From positions 124,001 through 188,000 of the forward strand of contig CAVVNF010000018.1 of assembly GCA_963749535.1 (NCBI GenBank): a stretch of DNA of 64,000 bases, given 5' to 3'. Source of the stretch: Chersky-299 sp963749535. Lineage in GTDB: Bacteria > Actinomycetota > Thermoleophilia > RBG-16-64-13. Numbering within the stretch: the first letter of the stretch is position 1; the number at the start of each line of letters is the position of its first letter. The position numbers and the translations under genes were made by a program. Below the pieces are notes generated by a model. The model saw only the letters and a list, made by a program, of their open reading frames with translations, was not told the origin of the DNA and ran no database searches. This document shows positions 9,644 through 18,484 of the stretch, piece after piece.

Positions 9644-11715
9644 ACTCTTTCGGCCACATCTGTGTGGTTCTCCTGGTGCCCGTCTGTCTGGGTGGGTTCG
9701 TGCTGGCGGTCTGGGGCGCTGTTTCGCGGCGCCAGGCTTTTGCGCGGGCCGCGGTGTGGGCCTGCTACGCGGCGCTTGCTCTCTCCGCGCTCGCCTCGAT
9801 CGCGCTGCTGGTGGCCCTGTTCACGCGCGACTTCAGCAATCAGTACGTCTACGAACACACTTCGCGGGCCCTCTCCACGGCCTACACGTTTGCGGCTTTC
9901 TGGGCCGGAAACGCCGGTTCCTTGCTTCTCTGGTCGCTTCTTCTGGCCGTGTTCACAGTCATCGCCGTACGGGCCTGCAGGCGGGAGGATCCGGTCTCGT
10001 TACCCCACGTGACAGCGATCCTGCTGGCCATCGCCTCTTTCTTCTCGCTGCTCTTGGTGTTCACCTCGACGTCGAATCCTTTTGTCACTACCTCGGGGGC
10101 GCCCCCCGCTGACGGTTACGGTCTGAACCCGATGCTCCAGAACCCAGGGATGGTGATCCACCCGGTGGCGCTGTATGTGGGTTACGTGGGGTTGGCGATA
10201 CCGTTCGCGCTCGTGATGGGCGGACTGCTGGCCGGGAGGGGGAGCCTGGCCTGGGGACGGTCAGCCCGCCGATGGACCCTGGTGGCGTGGATCTTCCTGA
10301 CCATCGGGAACATCGTGGGAGCCTGGTGGGCCTACGTGACCCTTGGCTGGGGCGGCTATTGGGCCTGGGATCCGGTGGAGAACGCCTCGCTCATGCCTTG
10401 GCTCACGAGCACCGCTCTGGTGCACTCGCTCGTAATGATCCGCAAGCGGGATATGCTCAAGGTCTGGACCGTCTTTTTGGTGGCGGTCAGTTTCATACTG
10501 ACCATTTTCGGAACCTTCCTTACCCGATCCGGGATCGCGACGTCGGTTCACGCCTTCGGTGACAATGCGTTCATCCCCTGGTTCACGGTGTTTCTGGTGC
10601 TTGCGGTGGTGTTCTCGCTCTACGTGATCTTGGCCAGGCTGCCCCTGCTACGATCGATCAAGCGGCTGGACCATCTGCTCTCGCGGGAGTCCAGCTTCGT
10701 TTACAACAACATCTTGCTCACGGCCATAACCGTTGCCGTGTTGTGGGGGGTCCTTTTCCCGACCATCGCCAGCGCCATTCGGGGACAGAACGTGGAGTTG
10801 GGCACCGGTTACTACCCCAGCGTCACTGTGCCGCTGGGGCTCATCCTGATATTTCTCACCGGGCTTTGCTCGCTCCTCTTGTGGCGCGGGTTCTCCTGGT
10901 CGCGACTGGCAAGGGCGCTGGCGGGCACGTTCGGGTTCGCGATCATCGTGCTCATCGCGTTGCTCGCTCTGGGCGTCAGGCGGCCGTATCCCCTGATCAG
11001 TTTCACCTTCTCCGCTTTCACGGTCGCCGTGGTCGTCCTGCAGTACTGGCGCGGCTGGCGGGAGAGGCGGGCGGCTCGCCGCAAAGATCCGTTCACCACT
11101 TTCGGGCAGATGGTCTGGGCCAACCGGCCCCGCTACGGAGGCTTTCTGGTCCATCTCGGGATCATCCTCCTGCTGGTGGGAGTCACCGGCTCGTACGCCT
11201 TCAAGCAGTCCACTGAAGGTGAGGTTTCCAAAGGCGGCAGTCTCACCATCGGTCGCTTTGAGCTCGTCTACGACGGTCTCACCACCCAACAGACCGCGGA
11301 CAAGCAACTGGCGCGGGCCACGTTCACCCTCAAAGAGGGCGCAAAGGTGATCGGCATCATCCAGCCGGTGAAGGAGTATTACCCGGCCAGCGACCAGACC
11401 TGGACGCATGTCGCGTTACACAGCACGCTCGCCGGTGATGTCTACGTGACTTTGCTCGAGTACGCCGACGGGGGCTCCAGCGTCACGATCCAGGCTCAGG
11501 TCAACCCACTCGTGAACTGGCTGTGGATCGGCGGCGCTGTCATGGTTCTGGGCGGGATCATTGCCCTGTGGCCCAGTCGTTCAGGCAGACGGGACCCCAC
11601 TTCGTCCGCCGTCGTTTCGAAGAGTGACGCGCCCAAGCCGCCGGCCGCTCGTCCCCAGCCACAAAAGAGACCTTCCCCGAAAGGCAGGGCGAAGGGCGGC
11701 GGGAATGCCACGTGA
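9640..11715 (+). CDS. ccmF: Cytochrome c maturation haem lyase CcmF
   Basis: Large integral membrane protein of 691 residues that takes haem from CcmE and helps attach it to apocytochrome c. The WWD domain is clear near residue 236 (WGGYWAWDPVENASLMPW), with conserved His residues in flanking helices. About 14-15 hydrophobic segments are visible; a periplasmic region of about 90 residues lies before the last helix. The C-terminal tail is basic and Pro-rich. It starts at TTG overlapping the ccmE stop and its end overlaps the ccmA start at 11705. In the variant system without CcmH, CcmF is thought to do the lyase step alone. Confidence 0.93.
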   Translation: MNSFGHICVVLLVPVCLGGFVLAVWGAVSRRQAFARAAVWACYAALALSALASIALLVALFTRDFSNQYVYEHTSRALSTAYTFAAFWAGNAGSLLLWSLLLAVFTVIAVRACRREDPVSLPHVTAILLAIASFFSLLLVFTSTSNPFVTTSGAPPADGYGLNPMLQNPGMVIHPVALYVGYVGLAIPFALVMGGLLAGRGSLAWGRSARRWTLVAWIFLTIGNIVGAWWAYVTLGWGGYWAWDPVENASLMPWLTSTALVHSLVMIRKRDMLKVWTVFLVAVSFILTIFGTFLTRSGIATSVHAFGDNAFIPWFTVFLVLAVVFSLYVILARLPLLRSIKRLDHLLSRESSFVYNNILLTAITVAVLWGVLFPTIASAIRGQNVELGTGYYPSVTVPLGLILIFLTGLCSLLLWRGFSWSRLARALAGTFGFAIIVLIALLALGVRRPYPLISFTFSAFTVAVVVLQYWRGWRERRAARRKDPFTTFGQMVWANRPRYGGFLVHLGIILLLVGVTGSYAFKQSTEGEVSKGGSLTIGRFELVYDGLTTQQTADKQLARATFTLKEGAKVIGIIQPVKEYYPASDQTWTHVALHSTLAGDVYVTLLEYADGGSSVTIQAQVNPLVNWLWIGGAVMVLGGIIALWPSRSGRRDPTSSAVVSKSDAPKPPAARPQPQKRPSPKGRAKGGGNAT

Positions 11716-12445
11716 GGAGACCCAACCGCCCCCCGCCGTCGAGGTCAAGAACCTATGGAAGACCTACGGTCACGTGGAGGCACTCAAGGGCGTCGACCTG
11801 AACGTGGCGGAGGGGAGCTTCCTGACCATTTTCGGGCCCAATGGCGCCGGCAAGACTACCCTCATGAAGGTTCTTGCCACCCTGGCCCGGCCGAGTGAGG
11901 GCTCGGTGTTCGTGGGCGGGCACGACGTTACCAAAGAAGCCGGGAGTGTCCGACGGCTGGTTGGCGTCATCTCTCACAACACGTATCTGTACCCTCAGCT
12001 CACCGCGATGGAGAATCTCGCTTTCTACGGGCGGATGTACGGCCTGAAGCACGTCGAAGATCGATCGGGAGGACTCCTGCAGCAGATGGGCCTGAGCGGC
12101 CGCCGCCACGACAGAGTCGGTACCTTTTCCCGCGGCATGCAGCAACGACTATCCGTGGCGCGTGCGCTGCTGCACGAGCCGACCCTGCTCCTTCTCGACG
12201 AGCCGTACACTGGATTGGACCAGCACGCGAGCCGCGTCCTGGCGCGGGTCTTGGAAGGTCTTCGCGATGGCCATCGCACCGTGGTCATGACGACCCACAA
12301 CCTTCAAGAAGGACTTGAGAGTTGCGACCGGGTGGCAATTCTGGTGAAGGGCCGGCTCGTTTTTGAAGAGGCGGGCGACGCCGTGGATCGCGCCGGGTTC
12401 CAGGCCACGTATTTCGCGTGCGTCGAGAAGGCCAGGAAACGATGA
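11705..12445 (+). CDS. ccmA: Haem-exporter ABC ATPase CcmA
   Basis: ATP-binding subunit of the CcmABCD complex, which releases holo-CcmE. Walker A is FGPNGAGKTT near residue 43, the signature is FSRGMQQRLSVARAL, Walker B is TLLLLDEP, and the switch His is in MTTHNLQEG. The ATG at 11705 overlaps the end of ccmF and gives a 246-residue product, normal for the family; the frame stays open further upstream but there it would lie inside ccmF. The last base triplet overlaps the ccmB start (ATGA). Confidence 0.9.
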   Translation: MPREETQPPPAVEVKNLWKTYGHVEALKGVDLNVAEGSFLTIFGPNGAGKTTLMKVLATLARPSEGSVFVGGHDVTKEAGSVRRLVGVISHNTYLYPQLTAMENLAFYGRMYGLKHVEDRSGGLLQQMGLSGRRHDRVGTFSRGMQQRLSVARALLHEPTLLLLDEPYTGLDQHASRVLARVLEGLRDGHRTVVMTTHNLQEGLESCDRVAILVKGRLVFEEAGDAVDRAGFQATYFACVEKARKR

Positions 12446-13119
12446 ACGCGCTGGGGCAGGCCTGGGCGATCACCAAGAAAGATCTCCTCGCCGAACTGCG
12501 GGGTGCCAGCACGATCGTTTCCATGGTGTTGCTCGGCTTGCTGGTGGTGCTGGTCTTCAATTTCGGCACAGATCCGGGCGCCAAGGACGTGACGCTTCAG
12601 CGCTCCGGCGTGCTGTGGGCGGCGTTCCTCTTCGCCGGCGTCATTGCGGTGGGTCGCTCGTTCGCCACCGAGAAAGAGGCCGGGTGTCTGGACGGTCTCT
12701 TGCTCTGCCCCGTGGACCGCGCGGTAATCTACCTGGGCAAGCTCATCGGCAACCTCATCCTGCTCTTCGCGACGGGGCTGGTGATCCTTGGCTTCTTCAC
12801 CGTGCTGTACAACGTGAGTCTCGGGTCCGGCTGGGCTGGGCTTCTCCTCGTGATCGCCCTGGCCAGCATAGGCTTTAGCGCAGTGGGGACCTTGTTCGCG
12901 GCGGTGGGGGCGGGCGTGCGCGCCAGGGACGCGCTGTTGGCGGTGTTCATCTTTCCCCTTCTCGTGCCTCTGATCATCGCTGCGGCCTACGTGTCTACGA
13001 TTCTCCTCGGCGGTCAAGGGCTGGGGAGCGCCGGGCTGTGGCCCTGGTTCCTCGTCGTGTACGATGTGATATTCCTGGCAGTCGCGTTCATGACATTTGA
13101 TTTCGTGGTGGAGGAATAG
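12442..13119 (+). CDS. ccmB: Haem-exporter ABC permease CcmB
   Basis: Six-helix membrane subunit of the CcmABCD complex, 225 residues. It opens with the typical cytosolic sequence AWAITKKDLLAELRG and has FATEKEAGCLDGLLLCPVD between the second and third helices, a hallmark of CcmB. The ATG at 12442 overlaps the ccmA stop; a start 8 codons upstream is possible but would lie inside ccmA. ccmC follows after 3 bp. No defect is seen. Confidence 0.9.
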   Translation: MNALGQAWAITKKDLLAELRGASTIVSMVLLGLLVVLVFNFGTDPGAKDVTLQRSGVLWAAFLFAGVIAVGRSFATEKEAGCLDGLLLCPVDRAVIYLGKLIGNLILLFATGLVILGFFTVLYNVSLGSGWAGLLLVIALASIGFSAVGTLFAAVGAGVRARDALLAVFIFPLLVPLIIAAAYVSTILLGGQGLGSAGLWPWFLVVYDVIFLAVAFMTFDFVVEE

Positions 13120-13122
13120 CCG

Positions 13123-13836
13123 ATGGATTCCGGGGCCGCGCGGCGCGATCTCATGGTCTCGGTTCTCGGGGCGGTCACCTTCTTGTTCATGCTGGTGGCT
13201 CTCGTGAGTGCACTCGTGTTGGCGCCGCGCGAGGCGACGATGGGTGACGTGCAGCGCATCTTCTACTTCCATATGCCCAGCGCCTGGGTCGCGCTGGGGC
13301 CGGGCTTCACCGTCGTGTTCGCACTAAGCATCGCCTATCTGGCCACAGGGCGGCTCAAGTACGATCGGGTGGCGGCGGCATCGGCGGAGATAGGTGTGAT
13401 GTTCACGACCATCACTCTGGTCACCGGCCCCATATGGGCCAAATCCGTCTGGGGCGTTTATTGGACGTGGGACCCGCGCCTGACGACGACGCTCGTGCTC
13501 TGGTTCATCTATATGGGCTATCTCTTGTTGCGCTCGGTGGCGGGGGAGGGGCACCGGCGTGCGCGCCTCGCCGCCGTGTACGGCATCGTAGGATGGGTGG
13601 ACGTACCCATCGTGTTCTTTTCCATCTGGTGGTGGAGAACCGTCCATCCCCGCATTCTGACGAGCCATGGATTCGCGCTCGATCCGCGGATGACCGCGGT
13701 GCTCATCGTCTCACTGGTCGCTTTCACGCTGCTTTATGTCTTTCTGCTCGTTCTGCGGGTACGTATCGAGAGCATGGGCGCGGAAGCGCAGGCACTGCGC
13801 TTCCGCGCCCGAGACCGTCGAGGAGGCGGAACATGA
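13123..13836 (+). CDS. ccmC: Cytochrome c maturation protein CcmC
   Basis: Membrane protein that loads haem onto CcmE. It has 237 residues and six helices, with the WWD motif WGVYWTWDPRLTTTLVLW at about residue 109, and conserved His residues in IFYFHMPSAW and WRTVHPRI that would bind haem. It lies 3 bp after ccmB and overlaps ccmD by the ATGA arrangement. The short basic tail RFRARDRRGGGT also encodes the ccmD ribosome site (aggagg). Confidence 0.93.
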   Translation: MDSGAARRDLMVSVLGAVTFLFMLVALVSALVLAPREATMGDVQRIFYFHMPSAWVALGPGFTVVFALSIAYLATGRLKYDRVAAASAEIGVMFTTITLVTGPIWAKSVWGVYWTWDPRLTTTLVLWFIYMGYLLLRSVAGEGHRRARLAAVYGIVGWVDVPIVFFSIWWWRTVHPRILTSHGFALDPRMTAVLIVSLVAFTLLYVFLLVLRVRIESMGAEAQALRFRARDRRGGGT

Positions 13837-14000
13837 GCGCCACTGGCTATCTCGCGGTGGGGTACGGCCTCATCTGGGTGATCATCGCGGTATACATCGC
13901 CTACATGGGGCAGAGACAGGCCGGACTGCGCAGGCAACTGGAGAGCTTGCGCGAGGAGCTTTCAGATAGTGAAGGCGGTGGCGAAGAGGGCTTGCTTTAG
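13833..14000 (+). CDS. ccmD: CcmD-like small membrane protein
   Basis: 55 residues: one N-terminal hydrophobic helix (GLIWVIIAVYIAYM) followed by a charged coiled-coil-like tail (RQLESLREELSDSE). Size, topology, position directly after ccmC and the start overlapping the ccmC stop all fit CcmD, which stabilises CcmABC and helps release holo-CcmE. CcmD sequences are too variable for the call to rest on similarity. No ccmG or ccmH gene follows. Confidence 0.75.
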   Translation: MSATGYLAVGYGLIWVIIAVYIAYMGQRQAGLRRQLESLREELSDSEGGGEEGLL

Positions 14001-14045
14001 AGCTTTGCCGGTCGCTGGGGGTGCTGACACAAGGGCGGGGAGCCA

Positions 14046-14420
14046 GTGGATACGTCGATCGCGTGCTTTGGCCGATGCGGCAAGAGCAATACGCCCAGGG
14101 TGCTTGAATTGGTCGCGGAACGAGCCGCCGCCCTCGGCATCGCGGACGTGGTCATTCCCTCGGTGACCGGCGCCAGTGGGCTACTCGCCCGCGACATCGC
14201 CCAGACGCTCAAGCGGTTCGGAGAGGGCACCAAAGTGGCGGTGGAGATCTCACTCGCCGCGTCCGATGCGGGACTCATCTCCCCCCACAGTGAGGTGATC
14301 TCGTGCGGGGGCTCCGGCCGTGGTCTGGACACTGCGCTCGTGCTTCGTCCCGCCCATGCGCAAGACTTCTTCGATTTGGAGATACTGGAGATCATCTGCA
14401 AGCCGAGGAGCGCCAGATAG
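14046..14420 (+). CDS. Pyruvate-kinase alpha/beta-domain-like protein, shortened
   Basis: 124 residues from GTG 14046. The start (GKSNTPRVLELVAERAAALG) and the end (GSGRGLDTALVLRPAHAQDF then FFDLEILEIICKP) match the stand-alone proteins that carry only the C-terminal alpha/beta domain of pyruvate kinase. These are usually about 180-190 residues; here the middle is missing, because GASGLLARDIAQTLKRFGEG joins the two parts directly. The deletion is in frame. The catalytic barrel of pyruvate kinase is absent, so it is not a kinase; the family function is unknown. It follows ccmD by 45 bp. Confidence 0.7.
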   Translation: MDTSIACFGRCGKSNTPRVLELVAERAAALGIADVVIPSVTGASGLLARDIAQTLKRFGEGTKVAVEISLAASDAGLISPHSEVISCGGSGRGLDTALVLRPAHAQDFFDLEILEIICKPRSAR

Positions 14421-14460
14421 CGGGTCCAAACGGGGCACCGCCGATCCGAAGGAGCTGAAG

Positions 14461-14877
14461 ATGGACGTGACGAGGGGCGTGGCGACGTTCAACCTGGTCG
14501 TTCAGGCGGTCCTCATCGTGGCGGCTCTCACTGGAGCCACCCTTGCATGGCGGCACAAGTTCAGTCGCCACTGCCTCCTGATGAGGACGGCCATAGCAGC
14601 CCAGATCCTCGTCATCGGCATCATCATGGCTCCCCAGTTCGTCCGATACCTGAGCCACTGGAACGGCTGGTCCACCTTCATCGTGGAGATGATCGTCCAC
14701 CACGTGTTCGGGCTGATCGTCCTTGGCCTGTGGATCTATATTAACCTGGCCTTCACCGGGGTGGTCAAAGCGCCGCGCCGCTACACGTGGTTCATGCGCA
14801 GCGCACTCGTTTCATGGCTGATTTCCCTCGGCCTTGGGATCTATCTGTACGGGCACATCTGGCGAGGATGGCATTGA
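14461..14877 (+). CDS. Four-helix membrane protein, unknown function
   Basis: 138 residues from an ATG preceded by aaggag. Four hydrophobic segments lie at about 9-27, 40-60, 70-95 and 108-130. Conserved-looking His and aromatic residues sit near membrane faces (SHWNGWSTF, EMIVHHVFGL). The shape resembles small haem- or quinone-associated membrane proteins such as the DUF420 group, but I cannot assign it. It is the last rightward gene after the ccm set and could be part of the same transcript. Confidence 0.65.
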   Translation: MDVTRGVATFNLVVQAVLIVAALTGATLAWRHKFSRHCLLMRTAIAAQILVIGIIMAPQFVRYLSHWNGWSTFIVEMIVHHVFGLIVLGLWIYINLAFTGVVKAPRRYTWFMRSALVSWLISLGLGIYLYGHIWRGWH

Positions 14878-14969
14878 TCGGGTTGTAGAACGAGGCCCGT
14901 TGCGGAGATCCAGCCGCCTTGTGCCTCGGATTTGGCTCGGGCGTCGGGACGCGAGAAAGACTATCGGTG

Positions 14970-16439
14970 CTATCGGTGCTCGTGCCGCTCGGGGATGTAC
15001 TCCTCGAGAACGGGGAAGTCGCGCAGCTCCTTGTCGATGGCCGCGCGCATGAACGAGTCCACCCACCAGAAGACGTCTTGTGATTGGATGTTGCTGCGCA
15101 GTCGACGCATCCGGTATTTGCGCTCACCGACGTCCATCCGGTAGGCGTTGTATATCGCGTCGGCCGTCTGCTCGACGTCGTATGGATTCACCACCAGCGC
15201 CGCGCGCCCGAGCTGCGCCGCCGCCCCAGCGAACTGGCTAAGGATGAGCACCGAGTCTTCTTCGACGCTGCAGGCGCAGAACTCTTTGCAGACCAGGTTC
15301 ATCCCGTCTTTGAGCGGCGTGACCAGGGCTATCTGGGCCGCGCGGTAGAAGGCTAGAAGTTCTCGGGGCTCCAGGCTGCGGAACATATAGTGCACCGGCA
15401 CCCAGCCCATCTGCGTGAAGCGACCGTTTATCTGCCCCACCAGCTGATCGATCTCGTGCTTGAGGTCGTCGTATCGAGGGATGCCTTCCCGGCTGGGCAC
15501 GACCACTTGGATGAGGTTGATGCGCCCGCGCACTTCGGGAAACCGCTCGAGTAGATCGCGGAATGCCCGTAGCCGGTGAGGGATGCCTTTGGTGTAGTCC
15601 AGACGATCGATACCGAGTACCAGCTGCCTCTCCCCAAAGTGCGAAAGGATGCGGCGGTATTCGATCTCGACCTGCGGTGAGGCCGCTCGCTCGGCGAAGT
15701 CGTGAGCATCGATCCCTATGGGGAAGGTGCCCACGTGCGTCTCGTGTCCGGCGCTTTGGATCGAGTGGAGGTGGCCTTCCGACTTCATACGCACTCCCCT
15801 GAGCAGCGTGCGTACGCATTGGATGAAGTTCCTACGATCTCGTAGGGTCTGAAATCCCACGAGGTCGTAGGCGAGGAGCGAATCGAGCACGGCCTGTCGC
15901 TCGGGCAATTTGAGGAAGATGTCCGGCGGTGGGAACGGGACGTGCAGGAAGAAAGCTAGATCGGGGCAGTTCTTGTTCTCTCGGAGGTGGTGAGCCACGT
16001 CGAGGAGCTGGTAGTCATGGATCCATACGAAGTCGGCCGGCCCGGCTTCCTGTGCGACGGCCTCCGCGAACCGGCGATTCACCTTGACGTAAGCATGCCA
16101 GTACTCGGGGTCGAAGTTGCACTGGGATTCCATGTCGTGAAAAAGCGGCCATATGGTCTCGTTGGAATAACCGTTGTAGTAGCGGTCATAGTCGTCCGAG
16201 CTGAGAAGCACGGGTTTGAGCGAATACCCGGCATCGGCGGCTGCCTCCTGGAGGATGTCATTGAGTTGAGGAACCGGCTCGGTCACGCCGGGCCAGCCGA
16301 TCCACAACCCGCCGCGGTTGCGGAGTACGGGGAGCAGAGCCGTGACCAGTCCCCCCGAGCCTGCCGTCAGTCCCCACCCGTTGGGTTTGCGCTTGAGGAC
16401 ATAGGGAAGCCGGTTGGAAACGACGATCAGTCGCTCCAT
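14970..16439 (-). CDS. otsA: Trehalose-6-phosphate synthase, GT20
   Basis: Transfers glucose from UDP- or ADP-glucose to glucose 6-phosphate. 489 residues, close to the usual OtsA length. Family motifs include VVSNRLPY at the N-terminus, SGGLVTALLPVL then WIGWPG, VWIHDYQLLDV for the acceptor site, RLDYTKGIPHRLRAF, and the nucleotide-sugar end ALVVNPYDVEQTADAI. It is intact and is the last gene of a minus-strand trehalose operon; it begins 8 bp after the treT stop. OtsB is encoded upstream in the same operon. Confidence 0.94.
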   Translation of the reverse strand: MERLIVVSNRLPYVLKRKPNGWGLTAGSGGLVTALLPVLRNRGGLWIGWPGVTEPVPQLNDILQEAAADAGYSLKPVLLSSDDYDRYYNGYSNETIWPLFHDMESQCNFDPEYWHAYVKVNRRFAEAVAQEAGPADFVWIHDYQLLDVAHHLRENKNCPDLAFFLHVPFPPPDIFLKLPERQAVLDSLLAYDLVGFQTLRDRRNFIQCVRTLLRGVRMKSEGHLHSIQSAGHETHVGTFPIGIDAHDFAERAASPQVEIEYRRILSHFGERQLVLGIDRLDYTKGIPHRLRAFRDLLERFPEVRGRINLIQVVVPSREGIPRYDDLKHEIDQLVGQINGRFTQMGWVPVHYMFRSLEPRELLAFYRAAQIALVTPLKDGMNLVCKEFCACSVEEDSVLILSQFAGAAAQLGRAALVVNPYDVEQTADAIYNAYRMDVGERKYRMRRLRSNIQSQDVFWWVDSFMRAAIDKELRDFPVLEEYIPERHEHR

Positions 16440-16447
16440 GCCGGCTG

Positions 16448-17725
16448 CTAACCCAGCTCTATGCGGTCCTCGTTCCCGTGGATGAGCGCCACCATCACGG
16501 TGAGGTACTCGCGGAGGTGCCGCGTGATCAGGAAATTCTGGCGTGCCATCTCTCGTGCGTTCTCTCCGATCTGTTTGATCCGCTGCCTGTTGAAAAGCAG
16601 GTAGCGGATTCGAAGAGCGGCTCCTTCGGGTGTGTCCACCAGGAAGCCCGTTTGATGGTTGACCAACTGTAGCCGGATACCCCCGGTGTTGCCGCCGATC
16701 ACCGGCTTACCTTTCCACATCGCTTCGGTGACGGTCAGTCCGAAGCCTTCTCGGAGGGACTTCTGGAGCACGATGTCGGCCCCGGTCTGCAAAGCATTGA
16801 TCGTACGGTCGGTGTAGTGACCTGACGCTAGCACATGGATGTCCGCGTCGCCAGCCGCCGCCTCTCGCACTTCGTTAAGGACGACCTCCCCTTCCGGATC
16901 GTCGACAGCCCCGCCGCCGGCTAGCACCAGCTGTAGGCTGGGCACGAACCTCTTGGCGAACTGGTAGGCCTCGATGACACCAAGCGGGTCTTTGAAGCGG
17001 TCGAAGCGCGAGACCTGCAGGATCATCGGACGCTGCGGGTCGATGCCGAACTCTGTCTTCACTTCGAGCACTCTGCGCGCCGACAAGGGAAGATTCTTCT
17101 CGCTCAAGGGGTCGATGCTCGGCGGGATGATGTACACGGTGTGCGGCATAGGCTGGGCGAACGCATCGAGGGAGAAGATGCTAGCGTCGTACGGGTTGAT
17201 GAACTGGCGCAGGTACTTCCAGATAGGTCTCCAGGGGTGGCTCACGTCGATATGGCACCGCCAGATCCACTTGGCGGCGCCGCGGCCGCAGTACAGAAGC
17301 AGGGGCGCGGGCTGCGGATCGTGGATGAAGACGACGTTCGCGCTCTCAAGCATCGGTCGGAGGCGCTCGGAATTCGCCTGGTTGACCTCTTCGTATACGC
17401 GCAGGAGCCGATCGGGGATATGGACCGTCTTGCCCTGGAGCCCGTTGTGAAACCCCTTGGTACATGCGAAGAAGTCTTCGTTGCCCTCTATAACCTCCCA
17501 ACTCGCGTCGATACCCAGTTCCTGCATCAGGGGCACCAACTTCTCCAGGATCTCGGCTACCCCGCCACCCTGGCGGGTGGAGTTGACGTGCACGACCTTG
17601 AGGCCTTTCAACAGCTCGGCGAGCTGGCGAAGCTGCTCGACCGCGTCGAGCCCGGCGTGCCTGGCGTATCTGTCCAGAAGAGCTGGGGGAGAAGGGATTG
17701 CCATTGTCAGGCCCTGGTCGGCCAT
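16448..17725 (-). CDS. treT: Trehalose glycosyltransferring synthase-type GT4 enzyme
   Basis: Retaining glycosyltransferase with the TreT layout: N-terminal VVHVNSTRQGGGVAEIL and FHNGLQG, a middle HIDVSHPWRP acceptor region, and the C-terminal Rossmann half with QVSRFDRFKDPLGVI and the E-x7-E signature REGFGLTVTEAMWKGKPVIG. TreT makes trehalose in one reversible step from a nucleotide-glucose and glucose. 425 residues; a second start, MAIPSPPALL, lies seven codons in and may be the real one. It is placed between the DUF5752 gene and otsA with gaps of 2 and 8 bp, so co-transcription is almost certain. Confidence 0.88.
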   Translation of the reverse strand: MADQGLTMAIPSPPALLDRYARHAGLDAVEQLRQLAELLKGLKVVHVNSTRQGGGVAEILEKLVPLMQELGIDASWEVIEGNEDFFACTKGFHNGLQGKTVHIPDRLLRVYEEVNQANSERLRPMLESANVVFIHDPQPAPLLLYCGRGAAKWIWRCHIDVSHPWRPIWKYLRQFINPYDASIFSLDAFAQPMPHTVYIIPPSIDPLSEKNLPLSARRVLEVKTEFGIDPQRPMILQVSRFDRFKDPLGVIEAYQFAKRFVPSLQLVLAGGGAVDDPEGEVVLNEVREAAAGDADIHVLASGHYTDRTINALQTGADIVLQKSLREGFGLTVTEAMWKGKPVIGGNTGGIRLQLVNHQTGFLVDTPEGAALRIRYLLFNRQRIKQIGENAREMARQNFLITRHLREYLTVMVALIHGNEDRIELG

Positions 17726-17727
17726 TG

Positions 17728-18480
17728 TCAGTCTCCAGTCGCTGTCGCTGATAACCGGCCAGCAGTTGTTTCGTCGGTGGCGGCGGCCACACTTGGAGAG
17801 GCCTCGTCCCCCGTTTGCGCTTCCTGGAAGCCGACCGGGGGGAGGAAGTAGCTCTCAAAGAGAGTACCCAAACGGGCCTTCAGGCTGTACAGCGAGTCGA
17901 AGTAGGGGTCGGTCTCGGCCAGGGCATCAGAGAGAGCGGAGTAATCAGCATCCAGGCCGCTCAACCAGGCCCGAAAGTCGTCCACACCCCCCTTGGTGCG
18001 GCGGCGGGCGTCAATGAAGTGGTAGAAGATGCTCCCCACCGACATCGTGGGCAGGGCGTCCACCAACTCTTCGGGCCGGCCGAGCCGCCTATGGGTGTCG
18101 AAGACGACGATAGTCGAGCGCACGAAGTGGAACTGTTGATCGCCCCGTGCGACCAGCACCACCTCGCTCTCATCGAGCCGCTCGTCGATGACCTCGATGA
18201 CCTCCTGGCGCAGACCCTCCAGATCCGCGAAATCCATGGGGTCGATCACAGCGAGCCGCTCGGCCATCCGGTTGTCGTGAAGACTTTGAAGAGACCAGGA
18301 GGCAAAGTCGTTGTTGAACTCGCGGTCCGACGACTGAGGGCGCAGAAGTGTGCCCCAGAAGTGGTGGTACACGGAGCCAGGGTGGATGTCCCGCAGGATA
18401 TTGCGCATCTCGCGGAGCGTCTGCGCCCGTCGCCCCGTGGCGATGTTCGCCAGCGCACAGTCCTTGATCGCAAAATCCAT
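17728..18480 (-). CDS. DUF5752-family protein of the trehalose operon
   Basis: About 250 residues from ATG 18480 (MDFAIKDCALANIATG). The core, about 10-215, has paired sequences SVYHHFWGTLLRP and SIFYHFIDARRRTKGGVDDF that look like an internal duplication around conserved His-His/Phe positions. This matches the DUF5752 proteins often found beside trehalose synthase genes; their biochemical role is not known. A low-complexity Ala/Thr-rich tail follows. A longer reading from 18570 is possible but would overlap otsB by 85 bp and starts with non-conserved basic sequence. It lies 2 bp from treT. Confidence 0.72.
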   Translation of the reverse strand: MDFAIKDCALANIATGRRAQTLREMRNILRDIHPGSVYHHFWGTLLRPQSSDREFNNDFASWSLQSLHDNRMAERLAVIDPMDFADLEGLRQEVIEVIDERLDESEVVLVARGDQQFHFVRSTIVVFDTHRRLGRPEELVDALPTMSVGSIFYHFIDARRRTKGGVDDFRAWLSGLDADYSALSDALAETDPYFDSLYSLKARLGTLFESYFLPPVGFQEAQTGDEASPSVAAATDETTAGRLSATATGD

Positions 18481-18484
18481 CCCG

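Noticed and set aside
14940..14975. Repeated atcggtgct at the end of otsA considered as a functional repeat
   Set aside because: Only a 9-10 bp duplication at the stop codon; chance or slippage.
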